The position numbers were made by a program, and so were the translations under genes. The notes beneath the pieces are model-generated. The model was not told where the DNA came from. It searched no databases and saw only the letters and a program-made list of their open reading frames with translations. DNA of 64,000 nt from an uncultured Sphingomonas sp. (lineage in GTDB: Bacteria; Pseudomonadota; Alphaproteobacteria; Sphingomonadales; Sphingomonadaceae), in assembly GCA_913775315.1 (NCBI GenBank), contig CAJYIX010000020.1, forward strand, positions 1 through 64,000, written 5' to 3'. Below, piece by piece: positions 34,449 to 44,200 of this stretch (positions within the stretch are counted from its first letter, which is position 1; every line of letters begins with the position of its first letter).

Positions 34449-35795
34449 TCAGGCGGCAGCGAGCCGGATCGACACCGCCAATCCCGGGCCTGCGTCGCCC
34501 AGTTCGACCTCGCCGCCGTGTAAGTGCGCGACCGCCTGGACGAGCGCCAGGCCAAGGCCTGCGCCGTTTCCGCCGCGTGCGGGGTCGAGCCGGCCGAACC
34601 GGCGCAGCGCTTCGCCCCGCTGATCGGGCGCGATCCCGGTGCCCTCGTCGGCGACGGTGACGACCGCGCCCTCACCCCAAATGGTGAGGCTGAGCGTGAT
34701 CGCCCCCGCGCCGTATTTCAGTGCGTTGTCGATGAGGTTGCCGATCGCCTGATCGAGCAACTGCCGGTGAATCGGACACGTCAGCGCCGCCGGCGCCTCG
34801 ACCCGGATCGTGCGCCCCGCGTCCTCGACGACCGGGCCGTAGAGGTCGGCGATATCCTCGACCATCGCCGACAGGTCGACCGCGGCGAAATGGTCGCGGC
34901 CCAGCCCCGCCTCTGCCCGGCTGATCGCCAGCGCAGTCTCGACCAGCGCGAGCAGGCGCTCGCCCTCGCCCTCCGCCCGCTCGATCGCGTCGCGGGCCGG
35001 CCCATCGCCCACCTCCGTTGCCGCTCGTTCGAGCGCGACGCGCAGCCGGGTCAGCGGCGATCGAAGGTCATGGGCCAGGCCGTCGGTCGCGATCTTCAAC
35101 TCGCCGATCAGCGCCGATACGCGGTCGAGCGTGCGGTTCACCTCCTCGCCCAGCATCGCGAACGCATCGCCAGATCCGTCCGGGGCCACCCGCTCCGTCA
35201 GCGCGCCGCCGCGCACATGGCGCAACGTCTCGACCGTTCCCTCCAGCCGCCCGGTGATGACCCGCGCCGACAGCCACGCCGCCAGCGCCGCGAACACCAG
35301 CGCCAGCGCCAGCGCGACGAGACTGGCGCGCTCCAGCAGCGACAGGAGGTTGCGCTCCCCCTCGATCACCATGCCCGTCAACAGCCGCGCCCCGCCGGGC
35401 AACGCGGTCGCGCGGACCAGCATCGTTTCCGGCTCGACATGGCCGAGGCGGTAGAGCGTGACGTCGACATCGTCGGCGCCCGGCGCGACGCTCGGCGGCC
35501 AGTCACCGACATTGCCCGCGAGGCGCGATCCGTCGGCGGCGGCGAGCAGCATCACCTCGCCCCCCGTCATCGCCTGCGTCCGGCGGAACTCGATCGCGCG
35601 GGCGAGCGCCGAGAGGCCGCCCTGCGCATGGGTGGCGAGCAGGTCGCTGCGCACGGTCTCCGCCGCCGCCGCCGCCTCCGCATCGCTGCGCCCGCGCAAC
35701 ACCGCGCCGAGCCCGGCGAGCAGCACCGCCGCCGCCACCACCTGCGCCAGGAAGACGAGCGCCGCAAAGCGCAGCGTCGTCGATCGCCAGATCAC
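34449..35795 (-). CDS. OmpR-partner sensor histidine kinase
   Basis: This is a 448-residue membrane kinase: transmembrane helix 1 (about 8-33), a periplasmic domain (about 35-160), helix 2 (about 162-185), HAMP, HisKA with histidine in GLAHDLRSPLTRLR, and a HATPase domain (NLIDNALKYG, DEGTGIA, GAGLGLALV). Its start overlaps the stop of the OmpR-type regulator by four bases, so they form a pair. Sphingomonads and other alphaproteobacteria have similar pairs for envelope or metal stress, but the signal is not evident here. A small GC hairpin (34435-34448) follows the stop. Confidence 0.93.
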   Translation of the reverse strand: MIWRSTTLRFAALVFLAQVVAAAVLLAGLGAVLRGRSDAEAAAAAETVRSDLLATHAQGGLSALARAIEFRRTQAMTGGEVMLLAAADGSRLAGNVGDWPPSVAPGADDVDVTLYRLGHVEPETMLVRATALPGGARLLTGMVIEGERNLLSLLERASLVALALALVFAALAAWLSARVITGRLEGTVETLRHVRGGALTERVAPDGSGDAFAMLGEEVNRTLDRVSALIGELKIATDGLAHDLRSPLTRLRVALERAATEVGDGPARDAIERAEGEGERLLALVETALAISRAEAGLGRDHFAAVDLSAMVEDIADLYGPVVEDAGRTIRVEAPAALTCPIHRQLLDQAIGNLIDNALKYGAGAITLSLTIWGEGAVVTVADEGTGIAPDQRGEALRRFGRLDPARGGNGAGLGLALVQAVAHLHGGEVELGDAGPGLAVSIRLAAA

Positions 35796-36478
35796 GGCTC
35801 CGCGCCGAGCCGGTATCCCGCGCCGCGCACGGTGTGGAGCAGCGGCTTCTCCTCGCCCTGATCGACCTTCTTGCGCAGGCGGCTGAGGTGCACGTCGACG
35901 ACGTTCGTACCGGGATCGAAATGATAGTCCCAGACGCCTTCGAGGAGCATCGTGCGCGTCACCACCTGTTCGGCATGGCGCAGCAGGAACTCGAGAAGGC
36001 GGAACTCGCGCGGTTGCAGGTCGATGGTGCGCCCGCCCCGTCGCACCCGGCGCGCGAGCAGGTCCATCTCCAGGTCGGCGCAGGACAGCACCGTCTCCGG
36101 CCCCGGCTCGGCAACGCGGCGGCGGATCAGCAGGCGGATGCGCGCGAGCAGTTCGGCAAAGGCGAAGGGCTTGGTCAGGTAATCGTCGGACCCGCCGGTC
36201 AGCCCGGCGATCCGGTCCTCCGCGGATCCCAGCGCCGACAGGATGATGACCGGCGTCGCCACCCCCGCCGCGCGGACCGCGGCGAGCACCGACATCCCGT
36301 CGAGGCCGGGCAGCATCCGGTCCAGGACGATGCAGTCGTAGCTGCCGTCGGTCGCGTGGAACAGCCCGTCACGGCCGTTGTCGGCGCGATCGACGACGAA
36401 GCCCTCCTCGCCCAGACCCTTGGCGATGAAGTCGCCCGTTGCCCGGTCGTCCTCGACGACCAGGATCCTGTGACTCAT
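35792..36478 (-). CDS. OmpR-type response regulator
   Basis: This 228-residue regulator has a receiver domain (VVEDDRATG, phospho-Asp in IVLDRMLPGLDG, ILSALG, YLTKPFAF) and a winged-helix DNA-binding domain (LQPREFRLLEFLLRHAEQVVTRTMLLEGVW, then VVDVHLSRLRKKV, ending GAGYRLG). It is two bases downstream of the PDZ gene and overlaps the kinase gene by four, giving a PDZ-regulator-kinase operon. Confidence 0.96.
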   Translation of the reverse strand: MSHRILVVEDDRATGDFIAKGLGEEGFVVDRADNGRDGLFHATDGSYDCIVLDRMLPGLDGMSVLAAVRAAGVATPVIILSALGSAEDRIAGLTGGSDDYLTKPFAFAELLARIRLLIRRRVAEPGPETVLSCADLEMDLLARRVRRGGRTIDLQPREFRLLEFLLRHAEQVVTRTMLLEGVWDYHFDPGTNVVDVHLSRLRKKVDQGEEKPLLHTVRGAGYRLGAEP

Positions 36479-36481
36479 GAA

Positions 36482-36889
36482 TCAGCTCCGCGTCGCCGGC
36501 ACATCGAGGTCGAGCGTGCGGCCCCCGCGCCGAACATGCAAGGCGACGTGCGCCTCCGCCCCCAGCGCATCGCCGATCGCATCGGCATCGCCGGGGGCGC
36601 GGGCGTCGATCGCCTCGATCCGATCGCCGACGCGCAGCCCCGCCTGCTCGGCGATCCCGCCGCTGCGCAGGCTGTCGACCAGGAGCGTGTGTCGTTTGCC
36701 CGGCGCCACCGTCAGCACCGCGCCCAGCCGGTCGCCGTCCTCGCGCCGATGCGCCACCACCCCCCGCCATGCGAGCACGCCCGCCAGCATCGCCGCTAGC
36801 AGCGTCAGCGCGGTGACGACGCGCAGCGCGCGCATCGCCGCGCCGCCATCGGCCTTCAACCTCGTCAGGGGCGTTTTCAAAAGGGGCAT
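36482..36889 (-). CDS. Membrane-anchored PDZ-domain protein
   Basis: This is a protein of up to 135 residues with one transmembrane helix (about 20-43) followed by a single PDZ domain (about 70-130, with VDSLRSGGIAEQAGLRVGDRIEAID). It has no protease domain. Located first in the operon with an OmpR-type pair, it may sense or present misfolded envelope proteins to the kinase, which is inference. The start is uncertain: ATG 36835 would give a 117-residue protein beginning right at the membrane helix. Confidence 0.78.
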   Translation of the reverse strand: MPLLKTPLTRLKADGGAAMRALRVVTALTLLAAMLAGVLAWRGVVAHRREDGDRLGAVLTVAPGKRHTLLVDSLRSGGIAEQAGLRVGDRIEAIDARAPGDADAIGDALGAEAHVALHVRRGGRTLDLDVPATRS

Positions 36890-37010
36890 GGATCGTCCTC
36901 CATCCCCGCCCTTCTGCCCCGCCCCGCCCGTCCGCCGGGTGGGGAGCAGATGAACTTTTGCTCATGTTCCGGCCAGCGCGGCGTAGGCGGCGGGGGCGTA
37001 GCGGGGCAGC

Positions 37011-37376
37011 ATGAACGTCCGCCCCCGCCCCGCCGATGCCGAAGCGCAGGCACGCCGACAGCGCGCGATGCTCGACGAGCGGACGTGCCGGATGATCTGT
37101 CCGGTCGCCGCGGCGATGGTCGGCGTTTGCCTGACTGGCATCGGGCTCCTCCGCGTCGTCGCGTCGGTGCGCGGGCGCGAGACGATCGCGGACGACCTGC
37201 TGTCCTTCGACGCACTGCTGTTCCTGGCCGCAACGCTCGCCTCCTACATTGCGCTCCGCGTCCAGTCGCACCAGCGGCTGCACGGGCTGGAGCGGATCGC
37301 CGATGCCGCGTTCATCGCGGCGATGGTCCTGCTGACGCTTGCCTGTTTCGTCATCACCTATGCGATCAGCCGATGA
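37011..37376 (+). CDS. Small integral membrane protein
   Basis: This 121-residue protein has about three transmembrane helices (near residues 30-50, 66-82 and 98-118) after a basic N-terminus. I do not recognise the family. It is divergent from the PDZ operon over a 121-bp region. Its stop overlaps an in-frame ATGA for the DUF2147 gene, so the envelope genes 37011-41195 may form one operon. Confidence 0.75.
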   Translation: MNVRPRPADAEAQARRQRAMLDERTCRMICPVAAAMVGVCLTGIGLLRVVASVRGRETIADDLLSFDALLFLAATLASYIALRVQSHQRLHGLERIADAAFIAAMVLLTLACFVITYAISR

Positions 37377-37399
37377 TCGCGCCGTTCCCGGGGAAGAAC

Positions 37400-37825
37400 A
37401 TGATGCGCCCTCACGCGATCCTCGCGGCCGCCGCCGCGATGCTGGCCGCCGCGCCCGCCGCGGCCCAGCCCGCCCCCAACCTCGCCGGCCTCTGGCAGAA
37501 CCCGCACCGCAGCGTCGTCGTCCGCACCGGCAATTGCGGGACGGAGCGCTGGTGCGGCTGGGTCGCCTGGGCGAGCGCCGAGGCGGAGGCCGATGCAAAG
37601 GACGGCGGCGTCGACCGGCTGGTCGGCACCGAATTGCTGCAAGGCTATGAGCGCGACGGGCCGGGCAGTTGGACGGGCACCGTCTTCGTCCCCGACATGA
37701 ACCGCCGCTTTTCCTCCCGGATCGAGGCGGTGTCGGCGAACGAGCTGCGCATCCGCGGCTGCGTCCTCGGCGGGCTGTTCTGCAAGACGCAGGTGTGGAC
37801 GCGCGTCGAGGCGCTGCCGCGATGA
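37400..37825 (+). CDS. DUF2147 exported protein
   Basis: This exported protein of about 141 residues has a signal peptide (ending AAAQP near residue 23) and a DUF2147 domain (NLAGLWQNPHRSVVVRT, CGWVAWASAEAEADA, LLQGYERDGPGSWTGTVFVPDM, CVLGGLFCKTQVWTR). It contains two cysteine pairs that could form disulfides. The family is widespread in alphaproteobacteria and has no firm function. The start is uncertain among 37373 (ATGA overlap), 37400 and 37403. I prefer 37400/37403 because GGGGAAG is just upstream and the signal peptide then begins at once. Its stop overlaps mprF by four bases. Confidence 0.85.
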   Translation: MMRPHAILAAAAAMLAAAPAAAQPAPNLAGLWQNPHRSVVVRTGNCGTERWCGWVAWASAEAEADAKDGGVDRLVGTELLQGYERDGPGSWTGTVFVPDMNRRFSSRIEAVSANELRIRGCVLGGLFCKTQVWTRVEALPR

Positions 37826-40443
37826 ACGCCGCCCGCGCCCTGTTCGAGCGGCATCGCCGTTTGATCGTCGTCGGCGTCATCCTTGCGCTGATCGCGCTCG
37901 GATTCGGCGCGCTGGAGGCGATGACGCGCGAGATCCGCTATGCCGATGTGCGCGCCGCCGCCGATGGGCTGGACGGGCGGCAGGTGTTCCTTGCGCTCCT
38001 GTTCACGGGCGCGAGCTATCTCGCGCTCACCTTTTACGACGTGCTCGCGCTGCGCGTCATCGGCCGTGCACTCCCTTGGCGGACCGCGGCACTCGCTTCG
38101 TTCACCAGCTATACGCTCAGCCACAATCTGGGCCTGTCGCTGCTCACTGGCGGCTCTGCGCGCTACCGTGTCTATACCGCCGCGGGGCTGGACGGGGGCG
38201 AGGTCGCGCAGGTGGTGGGGCTCGCCGCCAGCGGCTTCTGGGCGGGCGTGCTGACGATCGCGGGCGCGGCGATGCTGCTCCATGCCGGGCCGCTGGCGAT
38301 AGCCGGGTTCACGCTGTCGGCGCTCGTCGTCCACGTGATCGGTGCGCTGGCGATGCTGGCGATGGCCGCCGGCGTCGTCGTCGCCGCGCGGCTGAACGGC
38401 CCGGTGCGGCTCCTCGGGCTGACGATCCCCGTCCCCGACGCCGGCCAGTGGCTCGCGCAGATCGGCGTTGCGCTCGTCGACATCGCCTTTGCCAGCGCCG
38501 CACTGTTCGTCCTCATCCCCGGCGCCAGCCCCGCGCTGCTCCCCGCTTTCATCCTCGCCTATGCGCTCGCGATCGTTGCAGCCGTGCTGACGCACGTGCC
38601 CGGCGGGCTCGGCGTGTTCGAGGCGGTGGTGCTCGCCGTCGTCCCCGGCGACCGCGCGACCTTGTTTGCGGCGCTGATCGCCTATCGCCTGATCTACTAC
38701 CTCCTCCCCCTCGCGCTCGGCGTCATCCTGCTCGCGGGGCACGAGGCGGCGCAGCGGCGCGCGCTCCGGCGGATCATGGCGGGGGCACAGTCGGTGGCGA
38801 ACGGTCTCTCCCCGCTCGTCCTTGCCGCCGCCACCTTCATGGGCGGGGCGATGCTGCTGCTGTCGGGCTCGCTCCCCGCACTTCACCAGCGCATGGGGCT
38901 GCTCGCCGGCATCCTGCCGCTTCCTTTCATCGAGGCGAGCCACGTCGCCGCCAGCCTCGCCGGCACCGGGCTTCTGCTGCTCGCCCCCGGCCTCTATCGC
39001 CGGCTCGACGGCGCATTTCATGCGACGCGGCTGCTGCTCATCGCCGGCGCGCTTTTCTCGGTGTTGAAGGGCGTCGATGTCGAGGAGGCGACCGTCTGCC
39101 TGATCCTCGCGGGCCTTCTACAGGCGACGCGCGGCGCCTTCTATCGCCGCACCGCGTTGACGCAGCAGCCGCTGACTGCCGGCTGGCTCGCTTCCGTCGC
39201 GGCGGTCGTGGCGCTCGCGGCGTGGGCGGGGTTCTTCGCCTATCGCCACGTCCCCTATGACGACGACCTGTGGTGGAGCTTCGCATGGCGGGGCGACGCG
39301 CCGCGCTTCCTGCGCGCGATGCTGGGCGTAGCCGTGGCGCTGGCCGGGGCGACGGTCTGGCGGCTGATGGCCGCGGCCCCCGCCGCGGGGAGCGCGAACG
39401 AGCCCGACCTCGACGCGATCCGCCCGATCCTTGCCACCGCCATCCGGACCGAGGCGATGCTGGCGCTGACCGGCGACAAGCGGTTCCTCGTCTCCGAAAC
39501 CGGCGACGCGTTCCTGATGTACCAGGTGCGCGGCGCCAGCTGGATCGCGATGGGCGACCCGGTCGGCGCGCGAGAGGCGTGGGCCGACCTCCTCTGGACC
39601 CTGCGCGACCGTGCCGACCGCGCACAGGGCCGCGTACTGCTGTACGAAGTATCGCCCGCGGTCCTCGACATCGCCATCGGCATGGGCCTGACGATCGCGA
39701 AATATGGCGAGGAGGCGGTGGTCGATCTCACCGCCTTCACGCTCGACACGCCGCGGCTGCGGTCGGTGCGCAAGTCGGAGCGCGCCGTCGCCCGCACCGG
39801 CGCCGCGTTCGAGATCGTGCCCCGCGCCGCCGTCCCCGCGCTGCTCCCCGAACTGCGCGCCGTCTCCGACCAGTGGCTCGCCGCCAAGCGCCAGCGCGAA
39901 AAGCGGTTCAGCCTCGGCCGGTTCGACCGCGACTATCTGATGCAGTTCGACATGGCCGTCGTGCGGGTCGAGGGGCGAATCGTCGCCTTCGCCAACCTCT
40001 GGCTGACGGAGACGGGGCAAGAGGCGTCGGTCGACCTGATGCGCCACAGCGTCGATGCGCCGGGCGGCACGATGGACTTCCTGTTCGTCAACCTGATCCG
40101 CTGGGCGCAGGGACAGGGCTATCGCCGCTTCTCGCTCGGCATGGCGCCGCTTGCCGGGATCGAGGGCCGCCGCCTCGCCCCCGCCTGGGCCAAGGTCGCG
40201 CGCTTCGCTTTCCGCCATGGCGAGCGCTTCTACGGGTTCAGCGGGTTGCACCAGTACAAGGAGAAGTTCGCCCCCGCCTGGGAGCCGCGCTACGTCGCCG
40301 GCCCCGCGGGCGTCGGCATGCTGCGCGCGCTTCGCGACCTTTCGCGCCTGATCGGCGACACCCGCCCGCAAAGCCCGCCGCGCCGCCCCCGCGCCGCCCA
40401 GACCCGTCCGGCACTCGCCCGGCTTCAGGAAGCGACCCTATGA
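37822..40443 (+). CDS. mprF: Phosphatidylglycerol aminoacyltransferase and flippase
   Basis: This 873-residue MprF (LpiA) protein has an N-terminal membrane half with roughly fourteen helices (to about residue 520), the flippase and synthase membrane part. A C-terminal GNAT-like catalytic domain (about 540-850) follows, with AMLALTGDKRFLVSETGDAFLMYQVRG, IAMGDPVG, RFSLGMAPL and FYGFSGLHQYKEKF. It transfers an amino acid, usually lysine, from charged tRNA to phosphatidylglycerol and moves the product outward, giving resistance to cationic peptides and acid. It overlaps DUF2147 upstream and the AcvB-like gene downstream by four bases each. Confidence 0.95.
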   Translation: MNAARALFERHRRLIVVGVILALIALGFGALEAMTREIRYADVRAAADGLDGRQVFLALLFTGASYLALTFYDVLALRVIGRALPWRTAALASFTSYTLSHNLGLSLLTGGSARYRVYTAAGLDGGEVAQVVGLAASGFWAGVLTIAGAAMLLHAGPLAIAGFTLSALVVHVIGALAMLAMAAGVVVAARLNGPVRLLGLTIPVPDAGQWLAQIGVALVDIAFASAALFVLIPGASPALLPAFILAYALAIVAAVLTHVPGGLGVFEAVVLAVVPGDRATLFAALIAYRLIYYLLPLALGVILLAGHEAAQRRALRRIMAGAQSVANGLSPLVLAAATFMGGAMLLLSGSLPALHQRMGLLAGILPLPFIEASHVAASLAGTGLLLLAPGLYRRLDGAFHATRLLLIAGALFSVLKGVDVEEATVCLILAGLLQATRGAFYRRTALTQQPLTAGWLASVAAVVALAAWAGFFAYRHVPYDDDLWWSFAWRGDAPRFLRAMLGVAVALAGATVWRLMAAAPAAGSANEPDLDAIRPILATAIRTEAMLALTGDKRFLVSETGDAFLMYQVRGASWIAMGDPVGAREAWADLLWTLRDRADRAQGRVLLYEVSPAVLDIAIGMGLTIAKYGEEAVVDLTAFTLDTPRLRSVRKSERAVARTGAAFEIVPRAAVPALLPELRAVSDQWLAAKRQREKRFSLGRFDRDYLMQFDMAVVRVEGRIVAFANLWLTETGQEASVDLMRHSVDAPGGTMDFLFVNLIRWAQGQGYRRFSLGMAPLAGIEGRRLAPAWAKVARFAFRHGERFYGFSGLHQYKEKFAPAWEPRYVAGPAGVGMLRALRDLSRLIGDTRPQSPPRRPRAAQTRPALARLQEATL

Positions 40444-41195
40444 CCCGTCCGCGTACCCGCACCGCCCGCATCCGCCGCTTCGTCGGTATCATCGCGCTCC
40501 TGGCCGGGATCGGCTACGCGATCTTCGCCGCCGCGCCGATCCTGCACCTGATCGACAACCAGGCCGAGCGGATCTTCGCCGCCAGCGGCAAGCGGCGCGA
40601 CGTGGGCGCGGCGTTCATCTCGGGCGACATGGGCCTCGCCTATGGCATGGGCGCGCGGACCGCACCGGCGCTCGCCGCCCGCGGCGTCCCCGTCCTCGGC
40701 CTGAGTTCCGTCGTCGAGTTCGCGCATTATCACACCCGCGAGCAGGTCGATGCCGTCGTCGCCCGCACGATCCGCGAGACGCTGGCAAAGACCGGCGCGC
40801 GCCGTGTGCTCCTGATGGGCCAGTCCTATGGCGCGGACATCGTCGCGACCGCCGCCCCCGACCTCCCCGCCGACCTGCGCGACAAGGTCGCCGCGATCGT
40901 CCTCGTCGTCCCCGGCTCCACCGCCTTTTTCCGCGCCGACCCGAGCAACCTCTCCTACATGGGCACGCCCGACGCCTATCCGGCCGCCAAGCTTCGCACG
41001 CTGAGCTACGCGCCCGTCATCTGCATCTATGGCACCGCGGAGCGCGACAGCCTCTGCCCCCAGCTTGCCGGCAGTCGCGCCCAGATCATCGGCCTGCCCG
41101 GCGGTCATTTCCTGCGCGGCGACGACAAGACGCTGGTCGCGCGGATGGTCGGCGCAATCGACCGCGCGGACCCGACGATCCTCGACGGAAGATGA
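40440..41195 (+). CDS. acvB: AcvB/VirJ-family lysyl-phosphatidylglycerol hydrolase
   Basis: This 251-residue protein has a membrane anchor (about 15-36) and an alpha/beta-hydrolase domain of the AcvB/VirJ family. The nucleophile is Ser129 in LMGQSYGAD and the likely catalytic histidine is in GLPGGHFLRGD. In Agrobacterium and rhizobia AcvB or AtvA is encoded with LpiA (MprF) and hydrolyses aminoacyl-phosphatidylglycerol. The direct ATGA overlap with mprF gives the same pairing here, so synthesis and removal of the modified lipid are co-expressed. The usual SGDGG motif reads SGDMG. Confidence 0.9.
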   Translation: MTRPRTRTARIRRFVGIIALLAGIGYAIFAAAPILHLIDNQAERIFAASGKRRDVGAAFISGDMGLAYGMGARTAPALAARGVPVLGLSSVVEFAHYHTREQVDAVVARTIRETLAKTGARRVLLMGQSYGADIVATAAPDLPADLRDKVAAIVLVVPGSTAFFRADPSNLSYMGTPDAYPAAKLRTLSYAPVICIYGTAERDSLCPQLAGSRAQIIGLPGGHFLRGDDKTLVARMVGAIDRADPTILDGR

Positions 41196-41279
41196 CCAAA
41201 GTTTAAGTTGCGTCCCAGCACCGCGTCATCGGGGCGGCCCTAGACCGGCATCGTCCCTGATCCCGGAGCCCGACCCCCG

Positions 41280-44200
41280 ATGCGCACGCCCGTCTTCTTC
41301 GATCCCACCGGCCGGCGCGGGCGCTGGGCCAAGCGCGGCGTCGCCGCGCTGATCGTGGCGGTCCTCGTCGCCGCGCTTGCCTTTGCGACGACGCTGGTCG
41401 CAGTGCCGCGCGGCCGCGGGCTCGACCTGCCCGGCCGGCATCTGAAGGGCGAGAGCCTGCCGCATCAGACGCTCGGCCACCGCATTGCCGCCTGGCTTCC
41501 AAAGGGGCATGGCCATGGCGGCGCGCAGTCGCTGGGCATCGGCTTCTACGTGCCCGGCGACGATGGCGGCCTTGCGTCGCTGCGCGCCAATGCCGGCCAG
41601 CTCGACTGGATCGTCCCCGCCTCGATCAGCATTTCCGGCCCGAATCATCGGGTGAGCGTGGACGAGGACGCGCGCTTCGACGCTGCGCTCGCTGGCATGA
41701 CCCGCGCGCCGAAGGTGCTGCCGATGGTGCAGAATTTCGGTACCGACGAATGGGACGGTGCCGGTGCCGCCGCGCTGCTGCACGACAAGGCGGCGCGCGC
41801 CGCGATGGCGGCGAAGCTCGGCGCCTATGTCGCCGCGCATCATCAGGCGGGCCTCGTCATGGATTTCGAGGCGCTGCCCGCTGGCGCGATGGGCGACTAT
41901 ATCGCCTTTCTCCACACGCTCCGCGCCGCGCTGCCCGCCGGCACACAGCTTGCCGTCACCGCCCCGGCCGAGGACGAAAGCTGGCCGCTCGCCGCGCTCG
42001 CCCGCGTGTCGGACAAGCTCATCTTCATGGCCTACGACCAGCATTGGGAGGGCGGCGTCGCCGGCCCGATCGCCGGCCAGCACTGGTTCGTGCGAGAGGT
42101 CGAGGATGCGCAGCGCACCGTGCCGGCGGACAAGCTGGTCGTCGCGCTGGCCAGCTACGCCTACGACTGGCACGGCGACGACACCGACGCGCTGTCGGTC
42201 GAGGATGCCTGGCTCGCCGCGCACGACAGCGCCGCGCCGATCGGCTTCGACCCCGCCAGCGGCAATGCCCACTTCGCCTATGACGAGGGCGACACGCGCC
42301 ACGACATCTGGATGGTCGATGCCGCGACGAGCTGGAACGAGATGCAGGCGCTGAAGCGGCTTGGCATTGGCCAGGTCGCGCTGTGGCGGCTGGGCAGCGA
42401 GGACCCCGGCGTCTGGGCCGACATGCGCGCGTTTCGCAGGGGCGGCACGCCCGACCTTTCGACGCCCAAGTCGCTGCTCAGCACCGATGTCGAGGGTTCC
42501 GGCGAAATCCTGCGCATCACCGCGACGCCGACCTCCGGCCGCCGCCTGGCCGACCTCGACCCCCAGGGCATGATCCGCGACGAACGTTACACCGCGCTCC
42601 CCACCCCGTACGTCGTCCAGCGGACCGGCGCGCAGGATCCGAAATCGATCGCGCTCACCTTTGACGACGGCCCCGACGCCGTCTGGACGCCGCAGATCTT
42701 GAGCGTGCTGGAGGCCGCGCGCGTGCCCGCCACCTTCTTCGTCATCGGCGAGAATGCGGTCGCGCACCCCGCGATCCTCAACCGCATGGTCGCCGACGGG
42801 GACGAGATCGGCAACCACAGCTATACCCACCCCAACCTCGCCGATGCGAGCGAGCGGCAGACCCGGCTGGAGCTCAATGCCACGCAGCGGCTGGTCGAGG
42901 CCTATACCGGCCGCCAGATGACGCTCTTCCGCGCGCCCTATTTCGGCGATGCCGAGCCCACCACCGCCGACGAGCTCGGGCCGGCGATCGAGGCGCAGAA
43001 GGCGGGCTATACCGTCGTCGGCCTCCACGTCGACCCGAACGACTGGCAGCGGCCGGGGGTGGACGAGATCGTGAACCAGGTCGTCGACCAGATCCACGGC
43101 CGCACCGCCGAGAACGCGACCAACATCGTCCTGCTCCACGACGGCGGCGGCGACCGCGCGCAGACGCTCGCCGCTTTGCCGCAGGTGATCAGACGGCTCC
43201 GCGCCGAGGGATACCGCTTCGTCACCGCCTCGCAGCTCGCCGGGATTTCGCCCGCACAAGCGATGCCGAAGGTGGCGAAGGGCGACCTCTGGGCCGTGCG
43301 CACCGACGTCGCCGTCTTCCTCGTCGTCGCCGGGATCATCGCGCTCGTCACCTGGCTCTTTTACGTCGCGATCGCGCTCGGCATCGGGCGGGCGATAACG
43401 ATGGCCGCCCTCGCCTGGTGGCAGAGCCGCCGCCGCCGCGCCGAACCACCCGCGCACGAACCCAGCGTCTCGGTCATCATCCCCGCGCATAACGAGGCGC
43501 GGGTGATCGCCGCTTCGGTCGCGCGCGTCCTCGCCAGCGACTATCCCGCGCTCCAAGTGATCGTCGCCGACGACGGATCGACCGACGAGACGAGCCCGAT
43601 CGTCGCGCGTGAGTTCGCGCACGACCCGCGCGTCACGCTGCTCACCATGCGCAACGGCGGCAAGGCGGCGGCGCTCAATCGCGCCCTCCTGCAAGCCACG
43701 GGCGAGGTCATCATCGCGCTCGACGCCGATACGCAGTTCGAGCCGACGACGATCCGCCGCCTCGCCCGCTGGTTCGCCGATCCGCTGATCGGCGCGGTCG
43801 CGGGCGACGCACGGGTCGGCAACCGCGTCAATCTCGTCACCCGCTGGCAGGCGATCGAGTACATCACCGCGCAGAATCTGGAGCGGCGCGCGCTCGCCGG
43901 GTTCGAGGCGATGACCGTCGTTCCCGGCGCGGTCGGCGCATGGCGGCGCGCCGCGCTTGATGCGGTCGGCGGCTATCCCGAGGATACGCTGGCCGAGGAT
44001 CAGGACCTGACCATCGCGGTCCAGCGCGCCGGCTGGCGCGTCACCTACGACCCGCGCGCCACCGCCTGGACCGAGGCGCCCGAGAGCTTCGCCGCGCTCG
44101 CCAAGCAGCGCTATCGCTGGGCGTTCGGGACGCTCCAGTGCCTGTGGAAGCATCGCTCGGTCCTTCGCACCCGTCGCCCCTCGGGCCTGGCGCTCGTCGG

